From positions 903,088-967,087 of the forward strand of contig JABTUE010000002.1 of assembly GCA_015075515.1 (NCBI GenBank): a stretch of 64,000 nucleotides of DNA, read 5' to 3'. The notes under the pieces are model-generated. The model made no database searches. It saw only the letters and a program-made list of their open reading frames with translations, and was not told where the DNA came from. Positions 23,326-31,634 of the stretch are shown here, in pieces. Source of the stretch: Planctomycetota bacterium (GTDB lineage: Bacteria; Planctomycetota; UBA8742; UBA2392). Every line of letters begins with the position of its first letter. The stretch's first letter is position 1. Made by a program: the position numbers and the translations under genes.

Positions 23326-25176
23326 ATGATCCGCCTGTGTTTGCTGCTGGTGCTGTGCTCGCCTCTGGCGGCCGCAACCTACAATGTGGGCCCCGGCCAG
23401 CCGCTTTCCACGATTGGCGCCGTACCCTGGGCCACCCTGGGCCCCGGCGACGTGGTGCGCATCCACTGGCGCAGCACGCCCTACGCCGAAAAGTGGGTAC
23501 TGTGCCGCCAGGGGGCCAGCGGCAACCCGATCACGATCCAGGGCGTGCCCAACACCACCACGGGAGAGTTGCCCGTAATCACCGGCGCCAACGCCGTGAC
23601 TGCACCGGGCCTGAACTACTGGGGCGAAAACCGCGGTGTTCTGAAGATCGGCGGCGCAAACACGCCCGCCGACACCATGCCGCAGTGGATTGTCGTTGAA
23701 AACCTGGAGTTCCGCAGCGCACACCCCAACTACACGTTCACTGACGACACCGGAACCCCGGGCGTGGCTTACGCCGGCAACGCTGCCGGCATATTCGTCG
23801 AAAAGGTGAAGCATCTGGTTGTCCGCAACTGCACGCTTACCGATTGCGGCAACGGCTTTTTCGTCGCGCCCGGCAGTGTCGGCGGCACCGGCAACCCCAA
23901 CCTGACCGAGGACGTTTACCTGGGCCACTGCTACATCCACGGCAACGGCATCAATGCCAGCGCGTTTGAGCACAACAGCTACTGCGAATGCAACGGCATT
24001 GTCTACGAGTACAACCGCTACGGGCCGCTGCGCAGCGGCGCCAACGGCAACGCGCTCAAGGATCGCAGCGCCAACTGCGTCGTGCGCTACAACTGGATTG
24101 AAAGCGGCAACCGCCAGCTTGATCTGGTCGAGGCCGACGGCTCGGGCATCCAGACGCTTGCCGGTTACAGCACGACCTTTGTGTACGGCAACATCCTGAT
24201 TGAGCCCAACGGCGCGGGCAACTCGCAGATCATCCACTACGGCGGTGACAACGGCACCACCAGCACCTACCGCAAGGGCACGCTGTATCTTTACAACAAC
24301 ACGATCGTCTCCACGCGCACCGGCAACACCACACTGATTCGCCTCAGCACCAACGACGAAACCTGCGATTGCCGCAATAACATCGTGTACGTGACAGCCG
24401 CCGGCAGCGCGCTTGGTCTGATTGACAACACCGGGGTGCTGAACTTCCGCAATAACTGGTTCAAGACCGGCTTTGTTTCAAGCCATTCCGGCGGTTCCAT
24501 GGCCGGCACCGTCAACAACCAGGGCGGCAACGTAACCGGCACCAGCCCCGGCTTTCTCAACGAAGGCGGCCAGGACTTCAGCCTGGCCGCCGCCAGCACC
24601 TGCCGCGACGCCGGCACGGGCCAGCACGCCTCGACCAGCGCGCACCCGCTGTCGCGCGAGTACGTCAAGCACCAGCAGGGCCAGAACCGCTTTGCTGATG
24701 CGGTGTTTGACATTGGCGCGTTCGAATACAACTCGGGCACACCCGTCACGCCGCCGGCGGCCCCTTCCGCCGCCAACGCCACGGCCAATACCACACTCGG
24801 CGCGACACTTACCTGGACCGACAACAGCAACAACGAATCGGGTTTTCGTGTGGAGCGCCAGACCGGCGCCGGGGCGTTTACCATTCTTGGTACCGTCGGC
24901 GCCAACGTTACCACGTTCAATGACACCGGGCTGACGGCCGGCCAGAGCTACACCTACCGTGTTTGCGCCTACAACACCGCCGGCGACAGCGCCTTTGCCA
25001 CCAGCAACACGATCACTGGAGACAACAGCGGGGGCGGCGGCGGCGGTGGCGGCTCGGGAGGAGGCGGCTCGGGAGGAGGCGGCGGGGGCGGCGGGGGCTG
25101 CGTGGCTAACGCCACGGCCTGGACCCCGTTCTGGCTGGCGGCCCTGGCGCTGGTTCGCAGGCGCCGCCCGGATTAA
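23326..25176 (+). CDS. Secreted right-handed beta-helix protein with FnIII domain and Gly-Cys-TM-Arg sorting tail
   Basis: 616 residues. Signal peptide (about 19 residues, ending LAAATYN). Residues about 80-470 are a parallel beta-helix rich in Asn/Gly, with YEYNRYG, NGNALKDRSANCVVRYNWIES and the family-typical close FDIGAFEYN. This is the architecture of pectate-lyase-like polysaccharide-active or surface proteins; catalytic residues cannot be assigned. Residues about 475-570 form a fibronectin type III domain (LTWTDNSNNESGFRVERQ). The tail is a long Gly/Ser run, a single Cys, a hydrophobic segment (WTPFWLAALALV) and RRRR. That is the tripartite layout of JDVT-CTERM/rhombosortase-type or MYXO-CTERM sorting signals. 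AGGAG precedes the ATG, and it lies in an operon with the sigma/FecR pair. Confidence 0.82.
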   Translation: MIRLCLLLVLCSPLAAATYNVGPGQPLSTIGAVPWATLGPGDVVRIHWRSTPYAEKWVLCRQGASGNPITIQGVPNTTTGELPVITGANAVTAPGLNYWGENRGVLKIGGANTPADTMPQWIVVENLEFRSAHPNYTFTDDTGTPGVAYAGNAAGIFVEKVKHLVVRNCTLTDCGNGFFVAPGSVGGTGNPNLTEDVYLGHCYIHGNGINASAFEHNSYCECNGIVYEYNRYGPLRSGANGNALKDRSANCVVRYNWIESGNRQLDLVEADGSGIQTLAGYSTTFVYGNILIEPNGAGNSQIIHYGGDNGTTSTYRKGTLYLYNNTIVSTRTGNTTLIRLSTNDETCDCRNNIVYVTAAGSALGLIDNTGVLNFRNNWFKTGFVSSHSGGSMAGTVNNQGGNVTGTSPGFLNEGGQDFSLAAASTCRDAGTGQHASTSAHPLSREYVKHQQGQNRFADAVFDIGAFEYNSGTPVTPPAAPSAANATANTTLGATLTWTDNSNNESGFRVERQTGAGAFTILGTVGANVTTFNDTGLTAGQSYTYRVCAYNTAGDSAFATSNTITGDNSGGGGGGGGSGGGGSGGGGGGGGGCVANATAWTPFWLAALALVRRRRPD

Positions 25177-25247
25177 GGGAACAAACGCCGCACCGGGGCT
25201 GTTTATCGCATCAGCCCTGGTTGTTGCCCCCAACCGGGGTGGAAGTT

Positions 25248-25276
25248 GAGGGATCGCGGCTTCGCTGCGGTCCCTC
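25248..25276. terminator. Terminator hairpin between convergent genes
   Basis: A 13-bp stem (25248-25260 with 25264-25276, two G-T wobbles) with a TTC loop lies between the beta-helix gene and the large regulator. It could serve both directions; there is no clear T-run. Confidence 0.6.
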
Positions 25277-25286
25277 TGTCTTGGTG

Positions 25287-28200
25287 CTACCCCAGTGCCG
25301 CGTACCGGGTGGCACGGGCGCGGCCTGTGCGACGCGCCAGCCCGCGCCGGGCCAGTTCCGACAACGCCGTGGAAACCGTAGTGCGCGACAGCCCCAGCCG
25401 GCGCACCAGCGTGCCCGCGCCGGTTTCGCCCAGTTCGCGCAGCCCGGCCAGTACCAGACGCCCGGCAGTCGTCAAATCGGGTACGTCGCGCGGCAGGCGC
25501 AACACGCCCCCGGGCTCGTCGGCGGAATCGCGGGCCAGATCATCCGGGGTAATCAGACCTGACGCGCACAACGCCGCCGCGCGGGCCAGTGTGGAGCGCA
25601 ACTGCCGCACATTGCCCGGCCAGGGATGTTCGGCCACGGCGCGTTCGGCCGCCGGCGTAAGGCGCAGGCGTCGGCCGAACTGGACGCCAAACTCGCGCGC
25701 AAAGTGCCGTGCCAGAAACACCGCGTCGTCGCCGCGTTCGGCCAGCGCGGGAACGCGCAGATTCAGCCCGGCCAGACGCTGGGCCAGATCGGGGCGCAAG
25801 CCGCCACGGGCCACCAGTTCATCCAGCGGAGCGGAGCTGGTCACCACAATACGCGCGCGGAACTCGCGCTCGCGCAGTCCGCCCACAGGCAGAAAGCGCC
25901 GGGCCTGAAGCGCGCGCAGCAGCATGGCCTGAATTGCCGGCGACAGTTCGCCGGGGTTGTCCAGTTGCAGCGTGCCCTCGCCGGCGGCCTGCAGCAGACC
26001 TGTGTGATCCGCCGTGGCGCCGGTGAACGCGCCGCGCACGTGCCCGAACAGTTCGCTGGCCGCGGTCTCCACGCGCAGCGTCGCGCAATCCAGAACTACA
26101 TGCGGCTGCGTTCCCTGATGCAGCGCGCGCGCCACCAGATCCTTGCCGCTGCCGGGCGGTCCGGTCACCACCACGGGCAAGTCCAGCACGGCAAACCGGC
26201 GTATGTCGGCGGCCAACCGCGCGGCGGCGGGGCTGGTGCCCAGCGGTTCGCCGGCGGCATAGACCACTTCGCCCTGTTCGGCCCGGCCCAGTTCGTTGCG
26301 CAGCGCATCAGGCGCGCGCCGCAAAGCGTGGGCCACCGCGCGCGCGGCATCGGCGCAGGCCTGTTCGGCGCTTTCGCGTGTGCCGCCACGCGACCGCAGC
26401 CGCAGACTCAGCACCTCGTCCACGCGCCGTATTACCTCGTGCCGCGGGTCAGCCACCCGCACCGTGGAAAGCAGCACCGTGCCGCGCCGCATCAGCGCCA
26501 GTTCCACGCCGTCGTGGCCGGTTTCGGCCGCGCACAGCCGGGCCAGGGCCGCCAGCCGCGCCGCAAACCCGTCTTCCAGCGCCATCGCCCACGCCGCTGA
26601 GGCCAGCGCGCGCCCGGCCCGGCGCACGGATTCGCGTTCCGCCCGAGCGGAGCTAACGGCCAGCAGTTCGTCCAGCCGCGCGGCAAAGGCTCGCAGCACG
26701 GGCCACTGATCCGGCCCGGCCGCCAGCGCCAGCGCCCCGCCCGCCCCGGGCAAAGCCGTCGCAATCACACCGGGTTGTTCGTGCTCGCCCTCCAGACGCG
26801 CCTGGTCGCAGGCCGGGGCCAGCGAATCCGGGCCGTAACGACGACCTTCGATCACCGCCCCGGCCTCGGCGCCGGCGGCGCGGCTCAAGGCCTCCCTTGC
26901 TGCCTCGACCAGCCGGCTTTCCGGCGGCGGGTTGAGCGGGTCGGCCGCCAGACGTGCCAGTGCAGCCAGCACCGCGGGGGCCAGATCGGTTTGCACCGTC
27001 CGGCGGGGGGCAAACTCGCGGTCCAGCCACAGCCGCAACGCCGGGGCTGATTCCGGTACAAGTTCGTGCGCTGCGCGCGCCAGTTCATGCGCTACCCGGG
27101 CGCCGGCGGCGCGCGCCACCAGCGCCGCGACGCCCAGAAACACACACTTCCACAACACCGGACAGGAAGCGGATTCAATCGCCTCGCGCAGTCCGACCCA
27201 GTCGCCCGCGGCCGACAGCCGCGCCAGCAACGCCGCCAGTCGCGGCATCTCAAACCCGCGGAGGCCCAGCGATTCAAGGTCCGCCACACCCTCTTCCGGT
27301 ATCGGCTGCCCCAGCACAAGCCGCCCCAGAACCGCCAGACTGTAAAACCCCGACGCGCGCGCGCCCGCTGACATGCGCGAAAGCCGTGCCGAGGCCTCCA
27401 GCAGGTCCGTCAGGCCCCGGCGCCACTTGCCTGCCAGCAGGTAAAACGCCCCGCGCTCGCCCAGCCGCAGGTTGCCCATGCGCGTGCGCCAGGGCTCGGT
27501 CAGCCTCGACACACCGCCCCGGCGCCACCAGCGCAGCGCGGCCCGGAAGTCGCCCGCCAGCGCCAGCCGCAGCGCCTCGTGTCGCGCCCAACCGACCCAG
27601 GCCATCGGGCTGACCTGCGGGGCGTTCAATGCCGCAAGCCGCGCCCCCAGCCGCCGCACCAGTTCCGCGTCGCCGCGGTACGCCGCGTTTTCCGACAACT
27701 GGTACAGCACAATCATATACCCGCGCAGGTTGTCGGGTCGGGCCTCGGCCAGCACGGCCTGGCTGTCAGCGGGGCTGAGTGACCCGATTTCGCGCAAACG
27801 CAGCCGGAACAAATGCTGGTTGACCAGCGTGCGCGCCACGACGTCGCGGCAGCCACCGTGGCGCGCCTCAAGCTCGCGCAGCGGCGCCATCACCTCATCC
27901 ACCGGCCGCGAAAAGAAAACCGCCATGCCGTGGGTCATGGCCAGCAGGCTTTCGATCTCGGCTTCCCAGCGCGCCCGGATCGGCGCCCAGCCGCGCGGGG
28001 CCAGTTGTTCGCGGGCCTGCTGCGCCAAGGCCAGCGCCTCGTCGGTACGGATGCTGATGAAAGCGCATTCGGCCCGCACGTACAGCATCCGCGCCCGCAC
28101 GCACAGCGCGGCCGACTGGGCGGGCTCGTCGGGCAGCAGTTTCAGCAGCGCCATCGCCTCATCGGGCTGTTCGAATGAACAGGCATGCGCCGCAGCCAGA

Positions 28201-29975
28201 ATCGCCTGCTCGCGCGCCAGCCGCGGAACCCCCGGCGCCAGCGCCAGTTCGCGCACCTGTCCCACCAGCGGCATGTAGGCTTCGGGGCCTGACAACTGGC
28301 GTTCCAGCAGCGCGCGCAGCCCCAGCAACAGCGCGCGCCACGGGCCGTGATAGCCGCGCAGCCACAGGCGCAGCAGGCGCCGGGCCCGGCGCGGCGGCCA
28401 TTGCGACAGCGCCAGATCCCGCGCCGCGATCTGCACCTTCACGTCCGGCGGCCCGGCACCGAAACGCGCGGCGCAGGCGGCATGGGCCTCGCACAGGTCA
28501 AGCGCCAGCTCAAAGTGCTGCGCCTGCCACAGACGCAGAAACAGATTTGCGCCGTCGGCATCGTCCCAGACCCCAAGGTCGCCTGAACGCAGCCTCAGCG
28601 CCGCGCACCACGCCGCGCGACGCAATTCGTCGGGCCACGGACAGAAATATTCGCGCTCGGCCAGCCACAGACAGGCCGCGCGGCGGCCTGGCGCCCCCAC
28701 GGCCGGATCGGGTAAACCGGGCCCCGCGACAATCACGCCGCCGTCGCGCGCGGCCAGACCGGTTGCGGAAAGCAGTTCGGCCCCGCGACGCAATTCGGGG
28801 CTGGTCTCCACCGCGCCGGCATCCAGCCCCGGCCGCGACAGTGCCAGCAGCAGCGCCAGCCGCGCCGCGCCGGGGTGGATCACGTCCACGCGGCGCGAAG
28901 CCGTCATGGCCCGCAACTCGTCAGGCCATGTGGTGCCCAGCGCCGGCTGGCCTTCGGCCATGGACGCACCCGCGCGCTCAATCAGGGTAATCACCAGCCG
29001 TCGCGCCCCGGCCGGATCGCGCTCGCAGTGCGGCAGAAGCAACTCGCTGACCAGTTCCGGCGGCGCGCCCAGCGGCCGCAGCCACTGCGCCAGCGCCGTG
29101 CGCCCCGGCGTGGGCCAGGGCGGAATCTCGGCCAGGTGCGCCAGCGCCGCGCGCGCCTCGGCATGCTCGGCCTGGAGCAAACAAATCGCCGGGCCACGCT
29201 GACGCGCAAGCTGCGCCGCGGCCGATTCGGGCCCCGTCGCATGCAGCAGACGCATCGCCCCCGGCGTGTGGGCGCCCTCGGGCAGCAGGCACAATCCGGC
29301 CTGCAACGCGGCATCCGCCAGCAGCGCGGCCACAGCACGCCCGGTTTCGGCATCGGGTACCACCAGCGCCACCGCAAGCCCGCCCTCGCGTGAGCGAACC
29401 AGCGCGTTCGCGCACCAGGCGCGCATGGCCGGCATGTCGGCCAGCGGCGACAACGCGGCACGCAACATCAGGTTTGCGCCGCCATCCAGCGCCCGGAATA
29501 CCACCTCGGCCAGGCGCGGCGCCCGCAGTGCCGCTGTCGGGCGCCGCCCGGCCAGTTGCGCCGCCAGAAAAGCCAGCGCCTGGGCGCACTGGGATTCACT
29601 GCCAGGTGCAGGAACACGCCGCAGTGACGGCTCGGACGGCCCCAGCATCAGATCCTGCAACCCAAGCTCGCGCGGCGTGTGCCCGGCCCAATGCAGCCGC
29701 CAGGCCAGCAGCACCAGTTCCCCCAGATCAACGGCCGAACGCGGCAACCGGTCGCCGCGCACACCACGGGGCGGCTCATCCAGTAAAAGCGCGTGCCCGT
29801 CAGAGGGCACCACGCCCCGAACCGGCCCGAACACCGTGGGCAGGGCTGCACGCAGGGCAAGTTCGGCCGGGTTCGCCTCGATCACGCGCCACAGATCGCG
29901 GCGGGTTCGCACCAGCGTCGCGCCGTCGTGGTCGCGCGACCGGGCGCCAGGAACACTGATTTGGGCGGGCAACAT
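25287..29975 (-). CDS. 1562-residue regulator: kinase-like and TPR-like regions, GAF-like segment, sigma-54-type AAA+ domain, winged helix
   Basis: The N-terminal about 150 residues look like a worn protein-kinase fold (HTPRELGLQDLMLGPSEPSL in the place of the catalytic loop). A degenerate ATPase-like segment and about 700 residues of Ala/Leu-rich helical repeats follow, then a GAF-like region. Residues about 1245-1470 are a sigma-54-activator AAA+ domain with Walker A GPPGSGKD (near 1271) and an intact GAFTGA loop (near 1313). The Walker B region reads LQLDNPGEL, so the catalytic Glu is Asn. The C-terminus is a winged-helix domain (LGLSRTTVSTALSELARRGL) where a Fis-type helix would be usual. 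It is divergent from two secreted lipoproteins and has a palindrome in its own upstream region, so it may control itself and them. Signals and targets are unknown. Confidence 0.8.
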   Translation of the reverse strand: MLPAQISVPGARSRDHDGATLVRTRRDLWRVIEANPAELALRAALPTVFGPVRGVVPSDGHALLLDEPPRGVRGDRLPRSAVDLGELVLLAWRLHWAGHTPRELGLQDLMLGPSEPSLRRVPAPGSESQCAQALAFLAAQLAGRRPTAALRAPRLAEVVFRALDGGANLMLRAALSPLADMPAMRAWCANALVRSREGGLAVALVVPDAETGRAVAALLADAALQAGLCLLPEGAHTPGAMRLLHATGPESAAAQLARQRGPAICLLQAEHAEARAALAHLAEIPPWPTPGRTALAQWLRPLGAPPELVSELLLPHCERDPAGARRLVITLIERAGASMAEGQPALGTTWPDELRAMTASRRVDVIHPGAARLALLLALSRPGLDAGAVETSPELRRGAELLSATGLAARDGGVIVAGPGLPDPAVGAPGRRAACLWLAEREYFCPWPDELRRAAWCAALRLRSGDLGVWDDADGANLFLRLWQAQHFELALDLCEAHAACAARFGAGPPDVKVQIAARDLALSQWPPRRARRLLRLWLRGYHGPWRALLLGLRALLERQLSGPEAYMPLVGQVRELALAPGVPRLAREQAILAAAHACSFEQPDEAMALLKLLPDEPAQSAALCVRARMLYVRAECAFISIRTDEALALAQQAREQLAPRGWAPIRARWEAEIESLLAMTHGMAVFFSRPVDEVMAPLRELEARHGGCRDVVARTLVNQHLFRLRLREIGSLSPADSQAVLAEARPDNLRGYMIVLYQLSENAAYRGDAELVRRLGARLAALNAPQVSPMAWVGWARHEALRLALAGDFRAALRWWRRGGVSRLTEPWRTRMGNLRLGERGAFYLLAGKWRRGLTDLLEASARLSRMSAGARASGFYSLAVLGRLVLGQPIPEEGVADLESLGLRGFEMPRLAALLARLSAAGDWVGLREAIESASCPVLWKCVFLGVAALVARAAGARVAHELARAAHELVPESAPALRLWLDREFAPRRTVQTDLAPAVLAALARLAADPLNPPPESRLVEAAREALSRAAGAEAGAVIEGRRYGPDSLAPACDQARLEGEHEQPGVIATALPGAGGALALAAGPDQWPVLRAFAARLDELLAVSSARAERESVRRAGRALASAAWAMALEDGFAARLAALARLCAAETGHDGVELALMRRGTVLLSTVRVADPRHEVIRRVDEVLSLRLRSRGGTRESAEQACADAARAVAHALRRAPDALRNELGRAEQGEVVYAAGEPLGTSPAAARLAADIRRFAVLDLPVVVTGPPGSGKDLVARALHQGTQPHVVLDCATLRVETAASELFGHVRGAFTGATADHTGLLQAAGEGTLQLDNPGELSPAIQAMLLRALQARRFLPVGGLREREFRARIVVTSSAPLDELVARGGLRPDLAQRLAGLNLRVPALAERGDDAVFLARHFAREFGVQFGRRLRLTPAAERAVAEHPWPGNVRQLRSTLARAAALCASGLITPDDLARDSADEPGGVLRLPRDVPDLTTAGRLVLAGLRELGETGAGTLVRRLGLSRTTVSTALSELARRGLARRTGRARATRYAALG

Positions 29976-30010
29976 GGTCTGGATGGCAACGAGGCTGACA
30001 GCCGGCGGCC

Positions 30011-30035
30011 TAATCGTTCGTATTTCGAACGATTA
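30011..30035. promoter_or_regulatory. Perfect 10-bp palindrome upstream of the large regulator
   Basis: TAATCGTTCG (30011-30020) and CGAACGATTA (30026-30035) are exact inverted repeats separated by five bases. They sit 36 bases from the regulator start in an AT-rich divergent intergenic region. The size and symmetry suit a dimeric DNA-binding protein. A shorter palindrome, TATGATCATA, lies at 30070-30079. Confidence 0.55.
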
Positions 30036-30179
30036 TAGATGGTATGCCGGTTACCACAAGCCGGCTGTATATGATCATAAAACAATACCTTTCAATAACT
30101 TATGTACGTGCATCCGTCACAATCAAAAACATTGGCACGGCTGGCGCATCCTTCAGGCCAACCCAAACGGAGTCCTGAC

Positions 30180-31592
30180 ATGCGCACCGACACCAAGTTT
30201 CTGGCGGCCTCTCTGCGAGCACGCGTTGCGGCTGTCGCCCTGTCTTCTGTCGTGGCACTTGTTCTGAGCGCCTGTGGTGGTGGCGGTGGCAGCAGTGGCG
30301 GAGGGCTGGGCACGCCCACCCATCCCACCACCCCCGGCGGCGGCGGCACTCCCGGCAACACAGCGCCCACCTTCACCAGCACGGCGCCGACCACCGGCAC
30401 GGTGGGTCAGCCCTACAGCTACCAGGCCACAGCCACGGACGCCGAGGGCGGGACACTGACGTTTTCGCTGGTGGCGGGCCCCGCGGGCATGAACGCCAGC
30501 GGAACCGGGCTGGTCACCTGGACCCCGTCGGCAGGCGGCACCTTCAATGCCACGCTGCGGGTCACTGACGGCGCGCTGCACACCGACCAGACCTGGAACA
30601 TCACGGTTTCGGCTACCGGCGGCGGCACGGGGCTTCCGGCCAGCGTCAGTTTGACCGACCTGGGCGCGTTGCCCAACGGCATGCTGGTGCTGAGCGACAT
30701 GGCCGCATTCGACGGCAGGCTGTACATCGCCGCGGCAATCAACCCGCTGGGCAGTCCCTTTGGCGCCGGCATCTACTACTACAACGGCACCAGCATCCAG
30801 ACCGCCATGTACGACAGCGGCAGCCAGGGTTTCCTGCGCGCCAAGGTGATTGACAACAAACTGTATATCCCCGACGGCGACCCCAACGGACTGGACCCAG
30901 GCAAGGTCTACATCTTCAGCCCCGGCAGCACCACGCCGCTTTCCACCAACGTGACCTCCGCGGTGCACAACTTTGACGTGGTCAAGTTCAACGGCCAGCT
31001 TTACGTCAGCGGCAGCAACTCTTCGGGCCAGAGCAGCCTCAACCGCTTCAACACCACCACCAGCACTTGGGACAGTGTCAGCACCGGGCCCTACGGGCGC
31101 CTGAAGTACATGGCCGTGCTGGACAGCAAAATCTGGTCGTCCAAACAGGTTCAGAGCGGCGTAGACGGCGTCTGGATTGACAGCAGCATGACCCAGGCGG
31201 GCTTTCTGGCCTCCAGCAGCGGCGGCAACCTGATGCCGTGCATGGAAGAGATTGACGGCAAGATCTACACCGTGCTGTGGGGTTCTTCGGGCGTCACCAA
31301 CTTCATCATCAACCCCGGCAGCACCGTCACCGTCATCAACGGAATCAACGGCCTGATGTGGGATGTGGTCAAGCACAGCGACGGCAACTACTACGCCGTG
31401 GCCACCGACGGCACCAACGACAAGATCTACGGCAGCACCGACGGCGTAACCTTCACCCAGCTTTACAGCCAGGCTGGCCAGAAGTTCGGCCAGGTGCCCA
31501 GCAACGCCGACGGGCGCCCCAGCATCGCCAGCTACAACGGCAAGCTGTACGTGGGCAGCAGCACCAACGGCCGCCTGTACCGGCTGGATTGA
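30180..31592 (+). CDS. Poly-Gly lipoprotein with Ig-like domain and beta-propeller-like body
   Basis: 470 residues from the ATG at 30180 (GGAG upstream). The signal ends LVLSAC, with the lipidated Cys at 32, followed by a Gly/Ser run and a Pro/Thr/Gly linker. Residues about 60-145 read as a cadherin/Ig-like repeat (GQPYSYQATATDAEGGTLTFSLV ... WTPSAGGTFNATLRVTDG). The remaining 310 residues repeat short strands such as FDGRLYIAAAI, IDNKLYIPDG, FNGQLYVSGS, IDGKIYTVLW and YNGKLYVGSS at about 45-residue spacing, which suggests a beta-propeller. No enzyme motif was seen. Cell-surface or periplasmic location is inferred. The next gene is another poly-Gly lipoprotein 42 bases on, so they likely share a transcript. 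Confidence 0.78.
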   Translation: MRTDTKFLAASLRARVAAVALSSVVALVLSACGGGGGSSGGGLGTPTHPTTPGGGGTPGNTAPTFTSTAPTTGTVGQPYSYQATATDAEGGTLTFSLVAGPAGMNASGTGLVTWTPSAGGTFNATLRVTDGALHTDQTWNITVSATGGGTGLPASVSLTDLGALPNGMLVLSDMAAFDGRLYIAAAINPLGSPFGAGIYYYNGTSIQTAMYDSGSQGFLRAKVIDNKLYIPDGDPNGLDPGKVYIFSPGSTTPLSTNVTSAVHNFDVVKFNGQLYVSGSNSSGQSSLNRFNTTTSTWDSVSTGPYGRLKYMAVLDSKIWSSKQVQSGVDGVWIDSSMTQAGFLASSSGGNLMPCMEEIDGKIYTVLWGSSGVTNFIINPGSTVTVINGINGLMWDVVKHSDGNYYAVATDGTNDKIYGSTDGVTFTQLYSQAGQKFGQVPSNADGRPSIASYNGKLYVGSSTNGRLYRLD

Positions 31593-31634
31593 TCCGTAAC
31601 CCACTCACTTCCTGACCCAAACGGGAACAAAACC

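Noticed and set aside
25021..25103. GGC/GGA repeat tract as a satellite or phase-variation repeat
   Set aside because: It encodes the Gly/Ser linker of the beta-helix protein in frame. Units are irregular, so slippage is possible but not indicated.
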